From: Blautia liquoris | GTDB lineage: Bacteria > Bacillota > Clostridia > Lachnospirales > Lachnospiraceae | NCBI RefSeq assembly: GCF_015159595.1 | Contig: NZ_CP063304.1 | Location: 186,001-250,000, forward strand | Direction of reading: 5' to 3' | Length of the DNA stretch: 64,000 bases | Shown here: positions 34,122-41,882 of the stretch, in pieces | How positions within the stretch are numbered: the first letter of the stretch is position 1 | Layout: every line of letters begins with the position of its first letter | The notes under the pieces: model-generated | What the model was told of the DNA's origin: nothing | Seen by the model: only the letters and a program-made list of their open reading frames with translations | The model's database searches: none | Translations under genes and position numbers: made by a program

Positions 34122-34588
34122 AATATACAATTCGTGAGTTAAACGCATTTTCGGTTATTGGACAAGAAGTAGAGCTTACTAATTATCAAAAAAAGAATAT
34201 TCAGATTAGTACACAGTTTTGGAAGAAATTTAACGGCAACTTGAAGAAATCATATCTTTCACAATCAGGAAACTGGGTAAAATATGCTTTTATGGAAAGA
34301 AGAAACGGAAAACTCTATTATTTCTGTTCTATTCCAAAGAAAACTATTATTCCAGATGGCTTTCTGTATAAGGAAATACCGTCTTATAAATATTTGGTTA
34401 TAGAACATATTGGTGCTATGGGTAAAATATATGAAACTTACGGAAATATTTATCAAACGATTATTCCCAGCACACCGTATATCCCTATAAAAGATATTAT
34501 CTTACACTTTGAAAAATATGATTATCGTTTCCATTGGAATAGAGATAATTCGATTATCGAAATTTGGATACCAATTAAGAGTAGTTAA
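34118..34588 (+). CDS. GyrI-like / AraC effector-binding-domain protein
   Basis: A 156-residue protein resembling the stand-alone effector-binding domain of Rob/BmrR (GyrI-like): N-terminal strand YTIRELNAFSVIGQEVEL, then FWKKFNG, YYFCSIPKK, the YKEIPSYKYLVIEHIGAM strand and a C-terminal YRFHWNRDNSIIEIWIPI with the conserved Glu before the final strand (IEIWIPIK). Such domains bind hydrophobic cations or act as hydrolases on them. No DNA-binding domain is attached. It overlaps the DUF3781 gene and is followed by a terminator. Confidence 0.78.
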   Translation: MKYTIRELNAFSVIGQEVELTNYQKKNIQISTQFWKKFNGNLKKSYLSQSGNWVKYAFMERRNGKLYYFCSIPKKTIIPDGFLYKEIPSYKYLVIEHIGAMGKIYETYGNIYQTIIPSTPYIPIKDIILHFEKYDYRFHWNRDNSIIEIWIPIKSS

Positions 34589-34617
34589 ATTGCAGTTTGT
34601 CGAACATAACAAAAAAT

Positions 34618-34660
34618 GGGGCGCAGACAGCCAGTAAATGACTGTCCGCGCCCCGCTTTT
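34618..34660 (+). terminator. Rho-independent terminator
   Basis: GC-rich arms GGGGCGCAGACAG (34618-34630) and CTGTCCGCGCCCC (34642-34654) pair with one mismatch and are followed by GCTTTT. Ends the DUF3781/GyrI-like pair. Confidence 0.85.
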
Positions 34661-34823
34661 CATGGGTGCGTTTTAGTATCTGTTACGCAGCAGAAGCTAT
34701 CCTAAAGACGGTCATAGCTATCCTGCAAATCCTATTAAAGAAGTATTTGTTGAGAACAGAGGTGCTAAGTGGTATAATTTAGCAAAATATAACCGTTGCA
34801 AAGAGAAAAAGCAGGTGTTTAAC

Positions 34824-35018
34824 ATGAGCAACGAGAAAAGAAAAAATCCTAAGAGAAAATGTATTAACTATGGACGAGCCATGAAACAGCAGTTTATCGG
34901 ATTGGGGCATTGTAAATGCGGAATGAGTTGGAAAAAGGATATTGAATATTTTGAACGCACTCCCGATATGGTCTTTGCGTTAGAGCGTCAGGTAGTTAAA
35001 AATCAAAAAAATCAGTAA
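34824..35018 (+). CDS. Small basic protein with a partial zinc-knuckle
   Basis: A 64-residue protein from ATG 34824 (AGGTG upstream). It starts MSNEKRKNPKRKCINYGRAM and contains C-x2-Y-G ... GHCKCGMSWKK. The CxC plus CxxY arrangement looks like a zinc-ribbon in which one Cys is Tyr (TAT). The same frame stays open upstream to about 34680 with sense-looking sequence (GHSYPANPIKEVFVENRGAKWYN), so the present gene may be the tail of a longer lost gene. The family is not recognised with certainty. Confidence 0.55.
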   Translation: MSNEKRKNPKRKCINYGRAMKQQFIGLGHCKCGMSWKKDIEYFERTPDMVFALERQVVKNQKNQ

Positions 35019-35077
35019 AAATAAAGCAAGTCCCGGTTATTAGGCATATTGAAAACAGAATTTCAGGAGGTATACAC

Positions 35078-35926
35078 ATGGCAAAAAAACCTATAAAAGA
35101 AACAATTCATGCTAAAGGCATGGACATTGCTATTTATACAGAAAATTTTCAAGATGAATTCATTTCTCTTACCGATATAGCTCGATATAAAAGCAATGAA
35201 CCAAAAGATGTTATCAAAAATTGGATGCGAAGCAAGGATACCATTGAATTTTTAGGTTTGTGGGAATCCTTGCACAATGAAAATTTTAAAGGGGTCGAAT
35301 TCGACTCCTTTAAACGGCAAGCTGGTTCAAACGCATTTACACTTTCACCCCAAAAATGGATTGAAACGACAAATGCTATTGGTATCATTTCAAAATCTGG
35401 TCGTTCCGGTGGCACTTTTGCACATTCAGACATTGCTTTTGAATTTGCTTCTTGGATTTCAGCCGAGTTTAAATTGTATATTATTAAGGATTATAAGCGT
35501 CTTAAATCTGATGAGAATAGCCGTCTATCCCTTAATTGGAATTTGAATCGGGAGATTTCTAAATTGAATTACCGTATTCACACTGACGCAATTAAGGAAA
35601 ATCTGCTTCCACCTGATTTATTGCCCTCTCAGATTTCTTTTACTTATGCAAGTGAAGCGGACATACTAAACGTTGCATTATTTGGTAAAACAGCAAGACA
35701 GTGGCGTGATGCTAATGCTGATAAAAAGGGAAATATTCGAGATGATGCCACTATAAATCAGCTATTGGTTTTAGCAAATATGGAAAGCTATAATGCGATT
35801 TTGATTGAGCAGGGAAAAAGCCAGTCCGAACGATTGATAATTTTACATGAGTTAGCAGTAAAGCAACTGAAAACATTGACTGGTTTTAGTACATCTGAAT
35901 TACCGCAAATAAGAACTGATAATTGA
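35078..35926 (+). CDS. KilA-N domain protein
   Basis: A 282-residue protein with an N-terminal KilA-N domain: FISLTDIARYKSNEPKDVIKNWMRSKDTIEFLGLWE, SPQKWIETTNAIGIISKSGRSGGTFAHSDIAFEFASWIS, which matches phage antirepressor-like and DNA-binding KilA-N proteins. The C-terminal part (about 150-282) is helical. AGGAGG precedes the ATG. KilA-N proteins occur in prophages and in many orphan chromosomal positions in gut clostridia; no phage genes are adjacent. Role unknown, possibly regulatory. Confidence 0.82.
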   Translation: MAKKPIKETIHAKGMDIAIYTENFQDEFISLTDIARYKSNEPKDVIKNWMRSKDTIEFLGLWESLHNENFKGVEFDSFKRQAGSNAFTLSPQKWIETTNAIGIISKSGRSGGTFAHSDIAFEFASWISAEFKLYIIKDYKRLKSDENSRLSLNWNLNREISKLNYRIHTDAIKENLLPPDLLPSQISFTYASEADILNVALFGKTARQWRDANADKKGNIRDDATINQLLVLANMESYNAILIEQGKSQSERLIILHELAVKQLKTLTGFSTSELPQIRTDN

Positions 35927-36029
35927 CATAGCGATTATTTTATGAAACATTATATCCACCGGTAAAGTGCCGCAATAGTTACACATTAACAAAGCCTTGT
36001 CCTCTTTTTTTACAAATTTTAATTGAACA

Positions 36030-36077
36030 AAATCGCTGCGCGATAGCCTGCCAAGGCTGTGGCATAGCGATTTTTTA
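36030..36077 (+). terminator. Terminator after the KilA-N gene
   Basis: Arms AAATCGCT (36030-36037) and AGCGATTT (36066-36073) with an inner AGCC/GGCT stem, followed by TTTTTT. Located 100 bp after the stop. Confidence 0.65.
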
Positions 36078-36092
36078 TTTTATAATAGGAAA

Positions 36093-36163
36093 GTTCGCCA
36101 AATGGCGAACAAAAGAAAAAGGTACTTCAATCCTCTTACGATCATTTACATTTTGTGTAAATG
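36093..36163. other. Two further perfect hairpins
   Basis: GTTCGCC-AAAT-GGCGAAC at 36093-36110 and CATTTACA-TTTTG-TGTAAATG at 36143-36163. Neither has a following T-run of note. They lie between the terminator and the regulated promoter of the sugar transporter operon, and the second could be an operator. Confidence 0.5.
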
Positions 36164-36176
36164 TAAAACTTTATAA

Positions 36177-36244
36177 AATCTAAAAAACACCATGCTAATA
36201 CCTAAAATCTCCATATTTAAAGAAAAAAACTGAATGATAAAATA
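36177..36244 (+). promoter_or_regulatory. Regulated promoter module, copy 1 (permease operon)
   Basis: A 68-bp segment that aligns without gaps to 38197-38264. Shared blocks include CTAAAAAA, TAATA, CTAAAA, CCATATT and the final TGATAAAATA, which forms an extended -10 (TG-N-TAAAAT, 36235-36243). The start point would be near 36250, consistent with translation from 36295. Presumed target of the AraC-type regulator at 41883. Confidence 0.7.
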
Positions 36245-36294
36245 AAAGCATCAAGAAGATGGAAATAAGAAAAGAAAGAAGGTATGAGGGTATT

Positions 36295-37236
36295 ATGGTT
36301 TCAGTAAAAACAAAAAATGTTGTCGCAAAATCATCCGGTCCCAAAAATCACTTTAAAAAGTATTGGCCGTATTACGTAATGATGCTTCCGGGAATTATTT
36401 ATCTAATCATGTTTAAGTATGTTCCGATGATGGGAAGTGTCATTGCGTTTAAAGATTATTCGGCATATAAGGGTATCTGGGAGAGCGCATGGTGCGGACT
36501 GGAAAACTTCAAAAAATTGTTTATGTATCCGGATTTTTATAAGATACTTCGGAACACAATTGTGCTGGGACTGCTGAAAACAGTTTTGACATTTCCAATT
36601 CCGGTTATTCTGGCATTGATGCTGAACGAACTTCGGAATGCGAAGGTTAAGAAGGGAATCCAGACAATTATATGCATCCCCTATTTTGTATCATGGGTTG
36701 TTGTAGGCGGTCTTGTATTTGATATTTTTGGTGTTGGCGGATTATTCAATAATGTAAGAGAGTTCTTTGGAATGGATACACTTCTGGTTATGCAAAAGGA
36801 AATCTGGTTTCGTCCAATTTATGTACTTTCCACAATCTGGAAGGAATCCGGTTGGGGAACAGTTGTATATCTGGCCACGATCAGCAGTATAGACCCGAGC
36901 TTGTATGAATCGGCAGCAATTGACGGAGCGTCAAGATTTCAGAAGATGCGTTATATTACATTCCCGCTTTTGATTCCGACAGTGTTGACATTGTTTCTTT
37001 TGAACATTGGAAGTTTCCTGACACTTGGATTCGACCAGGTTTACAATCTGTATACTCCGATGACATATGCGGTTGCAGATATCTTTGATACATATGTATT
37101 TCGTGTGGGAATCCAACAGGCACAGTACAGTTTTGCAACGGCCGTTGGTCTGTTCCAGTCGGTAGTCGGATTGATTATGGTAGTTACATTTAACAAAATT
37201 GCAAATAAGGTTTCAGAGGATGGAGGGCTGTGGTAA
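36295..37236 (+). CDS. Carbohydrate ABC permease (LplB type)
   Basis: A 313-residue inner-membrane permease with six helices. The ATG at 36295 is preferred over 36259 because the latter would be within about 10 nt of the inferred transcript start. The N-terminal YYVMMLPGIIYLIMFKYVPMMGSVIAFKDYS and coupling loop LYESAAIDGASRFQKMRYITFPLL are typical of the LplB/YteP subfamily serving oligosaccharide importers. The stop shares one base with the next start. Confidence 0.9.
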   Translation: MVSVKTKNVVAKSSGPKNHFKKYWPYYVMMLPGIIYLIMFKYVPMMGSVIAFKDYSAYKGIWESAWCGLENFKKLFMYPDFYKILRNTIVLGLLKTVLTFPIPVILALMLNELRNAKVKKGIQTIICIPYFVSWVVVGGLVFDIFGVGGLFNNVREFFGMDTLLVMQKEIWFRPIYVLSTIWKESGWGTVVYLATISSIDPSLYESAAIDGASRFQKMRYITFPLLIPTVLTLFLLNIGSFLTLGFDQVYNLYTPMTYAVADIFDTYVFRVGIQQAQYSFATAVGLFQSVVGLIMVVTFNKIANKVSEDGGLW

Positions 37237-38129
37237 TGAAGGTTCGTACAAAAACATCACATGTACGGGAGTCGGCAAAGGACAGGATTTTCGAAATTGT
37301 AGTCACGGTAGTGTTGATTTTGTTTGCAGTTATTACAACGATTCCACTTATTTCGGAACTTGCGGTTTCCCTAAGCTCAAAGACTGCGTCACAGATGAAT
37401 CTTATCAACTTGCTGCCGGTAGAATTTACGCTTGATTCCTGGAAATATCTTCTGGGTAAGGGGGGAATCTGGACACCATTTTTAATTTCGGTTTTATCGA
37501 CTATACTTGGTGTGATTATTGCGTTGCTGCTGAACGTTCTGATGGCCTATCCGCTGTCAAAGATAGAGTTTAAAGCTTCAAAATATATTATGTTGTTTGT
37601 TGTGTTTACGATGGTATTCGCGGCGCCGAAGGTGCCGTACTTCCTGACACTCCGTTCATACGGATTATATAACAGCTATTGGGTTTTGATATTCCCACAT
37701 ATTATTACGGCATATAACCTGATTATTGTCCGGACATTTTTCAAGCAGTTTCCGAAAGAACTAGAAGAAGCTGCTATGATCGATGGATGTGGGAAATTCC
37801 GTATCTTATTCCAGATCGTATTACCCGCATCCAAAGCAGTATTGGCAACGGTTGGTTTGTTCTATGGTGTGACTATGTGGAACCAGTATGAGCATCCGAT
37901 GATGTTCATTCAGAAGATGGATCTCTTTCCGCTGCAGATGAAGATTCGTTCCATCGTAGACGGCGGGAGTGAGCTGCAGGCGATTACAATGGCGCAGACG
38001 GCAAATTATACACCGGCGACGTTGAGCGCAGTAGCAGTTGTGTTTGCAATTCTTCCGATTTTAATTGGTTATCCATGGATTCAGAAATACTTTGCCAAAG
38101 GTGCAATGCTTGGTTCTGTGAAAGGCTGA
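37236..38129 (+). CDS. Carbohydrate ABC permease (YtcP/MsmG type)
   Basis: A 297-residue permease with six helices and the coupling loop LEEAAMIDGCGKFRILFQIVLPASKAV. ATG 37236 lies 8 nt after GGAGGG (37222-37227). It pairs with the upstream LplB-type permease. No ATPase gene is in the locus; such systems use a shared MsmK-like ATPase from elsewhere. Confidence 0.9.
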   Translation: MKVRTKTSHVRESAKDRIFEIVVTVVLILFAVITTIPLISELAVSLSSKTASQMNLINLLPVEFTLDSWKYLLGKGGIWTPFLISVLSTILGVIIALLLNVLMAYPLSKIEFKASKYIMLFVVFTMVFAAPKVPYFLTLRSYGLYNSYWVLIFPHIITAYNLIIVRTFFKQFPKELEEAAMIDGCGKFRILFQIVLPASKAVLATVGLFYGVTMWNQYEHPMMFIQKMDLFPLQMKIRSIVDGGSELQAITMAQTANYTPATLSAVAVVFAILPILIGYPWIQKYFAKGAMLGSVKG

Positions 38130-38196
38130 GTGCGCCAAGAAAAGGGCGGATAGTTTGACAGGGACTGCGGTGTTCCAATTGTAAAATACATGATGA

Positions 38197-38264
38197 AACC
38201 TAAAAAAACACATAGTAATAACTAAAAACCCCATATTAAAAAAATGAAGAAAGCTGATAAAATA
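38197..38264 (+). promoter_or_regulatory. Regulated promoter module, copy 2 (binding protein gene)
   Basis: Second copy of the 68-bp module, ending in the same TGATAAAATA (38255-38264). The binding-protein ATG at 38300 is 36 bp later with a GAGGTGG/AAAGG ribosome site between. This separate promoter would allow higher expression of the binding protein than of the permeases. Confidence 0.7.
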
Positions 38265-38299
38265 GAATCAGAAACTAATAAAGAACGAGGTGGAAAGGT

Positions 38300-39877
38300 A
38301 TGAAAAGCAAATCCGTGAAAAGACTGTTAAGTGTAATAGCAGCATCAGTGATGGTATTATCCATGCTGCCAGGCTGCGGGTCCTCAGACGAGGTGGATGG
38401 AAAAACAGAATCTGATGGTAAAGAGGCAGTATCAGATAAAGACATTGAGGTATGGGGAACCAATACCGGATATCTACCGGTGGAAGCAGGAAGTGAATTG
38501 TACAATTTGTACAAGGAAATGATTGGTGTCGGTATTGTTCAGCCATACGTAGAGTGGAATGGCGGTGAGACTTACCTGGAACAGTTAAACTTGAGAATCG
38601 CGGCAGGCGATATGCCGGATATATTCACTCCGTGGAACGGTATTGAATCGGAGTTGATTGAGAGCGGTGCACTTCTGGATTTGACAGATTTACTGCCAGA
38701 GAAGGCTCCTCATTTGTGGGAAAGCATTCCGGAAGAAATGTGGGATGCCGTAAAAGCTAATGACCCAACAGGTGAGAATCGTATTTATGTGATTCCACAG
38801 GTTCTGAATTATGGGAGAAACGGCGGCATGATTCGTCAGGACTGGCTGGATAATCTGGGATTGAAAATGCCGGAAACACAGGAAGAATTCGTAGAAGTGC
38901 TCCGTGCATTTAAAAATGACGATCCGAATGGAAACGGTGTTGCAGATGAAATAGCCACTGGCGGACGTGCAGAAGCAAGATGGATGGGACAGTTGTTCGG
39001 ACAATTTGGAATTGCAATGTGGGAGGGATATCCTCAGTGGGATCTTTATGACGGCGAAATTACATATTCCGCAGTGACTCAGAATATGAAAGATTGTCTG
39101 AAATGGATGTCAGAATTGTATGCGGAGGGTTTGCTAGATCCCGAGACGCTGTTAAATGACAAGTCTGCATGGGATGGAAAGATTAACTCCGGAGTTGTAG
39201 GCGTATGGGAACATCTTCCACAGGAGTGTTACAACTATGCTGAGAATATTTATAATGGAACAGGTGTAAAACCTGAAATTGCCATACTTCCGGCAATCTC
39301 TGCACCAGGATATGAAGGTTACTATACACAGCGTCAGATGAACGGCGGCGGATTTATTGTAGCCAACACAGAGGACGAAGAAAAAATCGATAAGATTATG
39401 AAGGTGTTGGATGCATACGGAAATCAGGATATGTGGATGGACTTCTACAATGGCGTAGAAGGTATGCACAGTAAGGTGATAGATGGTGAGGCGGTTCGCC
39501 TTCCGGATGATCCGTCTACACAGCAGAACTTGGTACTTGCACCATACAACAGTATTGCAACAATTGATTTTCAGGTAAATGTATTATCCACACAGTTGAC
39601 AGACGACAGAGAGTGGGCAGTTTCTCAGGCGATTGAGAATGTTCAGAAAAATCAGGAGTATGTAAAGGGCTTTGCTGGTGACGGTTTACCGGATTCTATT
39701 TACTCTGATTATCCGGATATTGGAAACAGAACATTATATATTGAGTATGCAACCAAGATTATCACAGGGGAATACTCAATCGATAAGTTCGATGAGTTTA
39801 TTGAAAAATGGTATGCATCAGGCGGAGAAAAAGTGACAGAATTGGTAAGAGAGTGGTATGCAGACAAAACAAAATAA
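38300..39877 (+). CDS. Extracellular solute-binding lipoprotein (LipO/YtcQ type)
   Basis: A 525-residue family 1 binding protein. The lipoprotein signal ends LSMLPGCGSS (Cys about 27). The mature part has the YtcQ-like pattern: LNLRIAAGDMPDIFTPWNG, LTDLLPEKAPHLWE, VIPQVLNYGRNGGMIRQDWLDNLGLKMP and NDDPNGNGVADEI (a calcium-loop-like DPNGNG). It would capture an oligosaccharide and deliver it to the two permeases upstream. Ligand unknown; the neighbouring GH106-like and GH1 enzymes suggest a plant-derived glycoside. Confidence 0.9.
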   Translation: MKSKSVKRLLSVIAASVMVLSMLPGCGSSDEVDGKTESDGKEAVSDKDIEVWGTNTGYLPVEAGSELYNLYKEMIGVGIVQPYVEWNGGETYLEQLNLRIAAGDMPDIFTPWNGIESELIESGALLDLTDLLPEKAPHLWESIPEEMWDAVKANDPTGENRIYVIPQVLNYGRNGGMIRQDWLDNLGLKMPETQEEFVEVLRAFKNDDPNGNGVADEIATGGRAEARWMGQLFGQFGIAMWEGYPQWDLYDGEITYSAVTQNMKDCLKWMSELYAEGLLDPETLLNDKSAWDGKINSGVVGVWEHLPQECYNYAENIYNGTGVKPEIAILPAISAPGYEGYYTQRQMNGGGFIVANTEDEEKIDKIMKVLDAYGNQDMWMDFYNGVEGMHSKVIDGEAVRLPDDPSTQQNLVLAPYNSIATIDFQVNVLSTQLTDDREWAVSQAIENVQKNQEYVKGFAGDGLPDSIYSDYPDIGNRTLYIEYATKIITGEYSIDKFDEFIEKWYASGGEKVTELVREWYADKTK

Positions 39878-39938
39878 GAACGGATATGGTCTTCGGCAGA
39901 AATTTGCAGGAGATGAATAAGAGGGGATCTTAAACTGT

Positions 39939-39978
39939 AGGAGTCCGGAGGATACATTTCCTCAGGGCTCCTGTTTTT
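39939..39978 (+). terminator. Terminator after the binding protein gene
   Basis: Imperfect 13-nt arms AGGAGTCCGGAGG (39939-39951) and CCTCAGGGCTCCT (39960-39972), then GTTTTT. Probably partial, with read-through to the two-component genes. Confidence 0.8.
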
Positions 39979-40102
39979 ATGATATAGGAAACGGAAGGAG
40001 TAGAGGATGAAAACACAGTATCAAGATGTGCGGGAGAAATAATCTGTGTTAGAATAGGTGAAAAGAGAAGGAAGGGGAAACTTACGTTTTGGTGTGGCGG
40101 TA

Positions 40103-41866
40103 ATGAAGAAGACATGGAATAACTTGAATATGGCTTCAAAATTGATACTTGTGTTTTCAATGATTAGTGTAATACCGTTGTTTATCAGTAGTTTTGTGCT
40201 TTATCGCATATCTGCAGTTAGTTTGGAAGCAGCAATGGAGGAGACAACATCTATATTCAGTTCGCAGATTGCTTCAGATATGAATGCATTTGTAAGTGAT
40301 TATGATTCCCTTACAAAATCACTATTGGTAAATAACGGACTGATGGATAATTTGGCTACCAATATTCCAATATCCCAACAGATTGAAAAGAAACTGTATT
40401 ATCGTAAAATGGTTATGAAACTGATGACGATGGAAAGTGAAATTCAATCGATTACAATTATGAATGAAGCAGGGGAATATTATCAATATGACAGGAACGG
40501 AAAGACTTTAAATTATGAAGATCTGATTCAGCAGAAGTGGTTTTTAGAACAGCAGAAGCGTTCTGATACCATGTTTTTGACGCCTTTGCATGATTGCTCT
40601 TATTATGATAAAAATAAGGATCAAATTATAGTTACCTTTGGACGGAAAGTCTATGGGGGTAATGGAAGATATGCCGGTTTGATTCTGATTGATTTTCCGC
40701 CTGCGAGTATTATCAAGCTGAGTGATGCGTTTTTGCTGGAACGCAATCAATATAACATAAAAATCAATATTACAGATGAAGAAGGCGGTCTGATTTATGA
40801 TTCGGATCTATCCAGTGGACGGGTAAATTATAGTGAAATAAATAAAGAAGAGCTTCTGATGTATCAGAAGAATCCAAGCAATTATCTTGTGATAGAAGAT
40901 ACGACGGAACAGTTGGGAATGAAGATTAATACAGTCATTCCCCGAAGCAAAATGCTTCTGCGAATCAATTTTATTCAAAAGGCGACCCTTCTTCTTGTTG
41001 TGATTTTGATAGCGGCTATTATTTCAGTGTCTATACTGTTCAGTAAAAGAATGGTTCATCTAATCAGGAAACTGCAAAGCAGTATGAAGCATCTGGAAAG
41101 TGGGAATTATGAGCTGATCACGGATTCGGCAGGCAATGATGAGATTGGAAGTCTTGTAAAAAGCTATAACCATATGGTTGGTAAAATGGAGGCACTGATT
41201 GAAGAGGTGTACCAGGCCGGAATTCGTCAAAAAAATGCACAGTTTCTGGCGCTTCGCACACAGATTAATCCCCATTTTCTGTTTAATACACTGGAATCAA
41301 TTCGTATTAAAGCAATTTTGAATGGAGACGATGCAGTGGCAGATATGGTAAAGATGCTGGCAAAGATGTTCCGAACCGTTCTGGACAGCGATAAGAAGAA
41401 TTATAGAGTACATGATGAATTGGAAAATATTCGATATTATATTCAACTCCAAAATATCCGATTTGATAATGTGATTACACTGACAGAGAATATAGATCCG
41501 CAAATCTATCATGCAAAGATTATGTCAATTCTGTTTCAGCCGGTGGTAGAAAACTGCTTTAAATACGGAAGTCAAGAGAGTGGTATACCGATTCATATCT
41601 CAATTACGGGGCGGCTGACGGAAGAGAAGATGATGGTATTCACCATCAGGGATGACGGGCAGGGAATGAGTCCGGAGAGGTTGGAAGCGGTACGCCAGGG
41701 ACTATACATAGCGCAGGATGCGGAAGAGAGCACTTCTCATAGAATCGGACTTCGTAATATTGCCGAGAGACTCCATCTGCGTTACGGAAGTGACGGAGAA
41801 CTGCGAATTGTATCAAGTGATGAACAGGGAACGGTTGTCGAGATTCGAGTACCATATATGGAGTAG
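40103..41866 (+). CDS. YesM-type sensor histidine kinase
   Basis: A 587-residue kinase from ATG 40103 (an upstream GTG at 40058 is possible). There are two membrane segments (about residues 15-35 and 285-305) around a roughly 250-residue extracellular dCache-like sensor, a HAMP linker, then the His_kinase domain with the phosphoacceptor QINPHFLFNTLESIRIKAIL and an ATPase lobe with VVENCFKYG and RDDGQGMS. It should sense an extracellular sugar, perhaps through the binding protein, and phosphorylate the following regulator. Confidence 0.9.
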   Translation: MKKTWNNLNMASKLILVFSMISVIPLFISSFVLYRISAVSLEAAMEETTSIFSSQIASDMNAFVSDYDSLTKSLLVNNGLMDNLATNIPISQQIEKKLYYRKMVMKLMTMESEIQSITIMNEAGEYYQYDRNGKTLNYEDLIQQKWFLEQQKRSDTMFLTPLHDCSYYDKNKDQIIVTFGRKVYGGNGRYAGLILIDFPPASIIKLSDAFLLERNQYNIKINITDEEGGLIYDSDLSSGRVNYSEINKEELLMYQKNPSNYLVIEDTTEQLGMKINTVIPRSKMLLRINFIQKATLLLVVILIAAIISVSILFSKRMVHLIRKLQSSMKHLESGNYELITDSAGNDEIGSLVKSYNHMVGKMEALIEEVYQAGIRQKNAQFLALRTQINPHFLFNTLESIRIKAILNGDDAVADMVKMLAKMFRTVLDSDKKNYRVHDELENIRYYIQLQNIRFDNVITLTENIDPQIYHAKIMSILFQPVVENCFKYGSQESGIPIHISITGRLTEEKMMVFTIRDDGQGMSPERLEAVRQGLYIAQDAEESTSHRIGLRNIAERLHLRYGSDGELRIVSSDEQGTVVEIRVPYME

Positions 41867-41882
41867 ATGAGGAGGTTGATTT

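Noticed and set aside
36093-36110. GTTCGCC/GGCGAAC hairpin as a LexA (SOS) box
   Set aside because: The Firmicutes SOS box is CGAAC-N4-GTTCG. Here the halves are in the opposite order and spacing.
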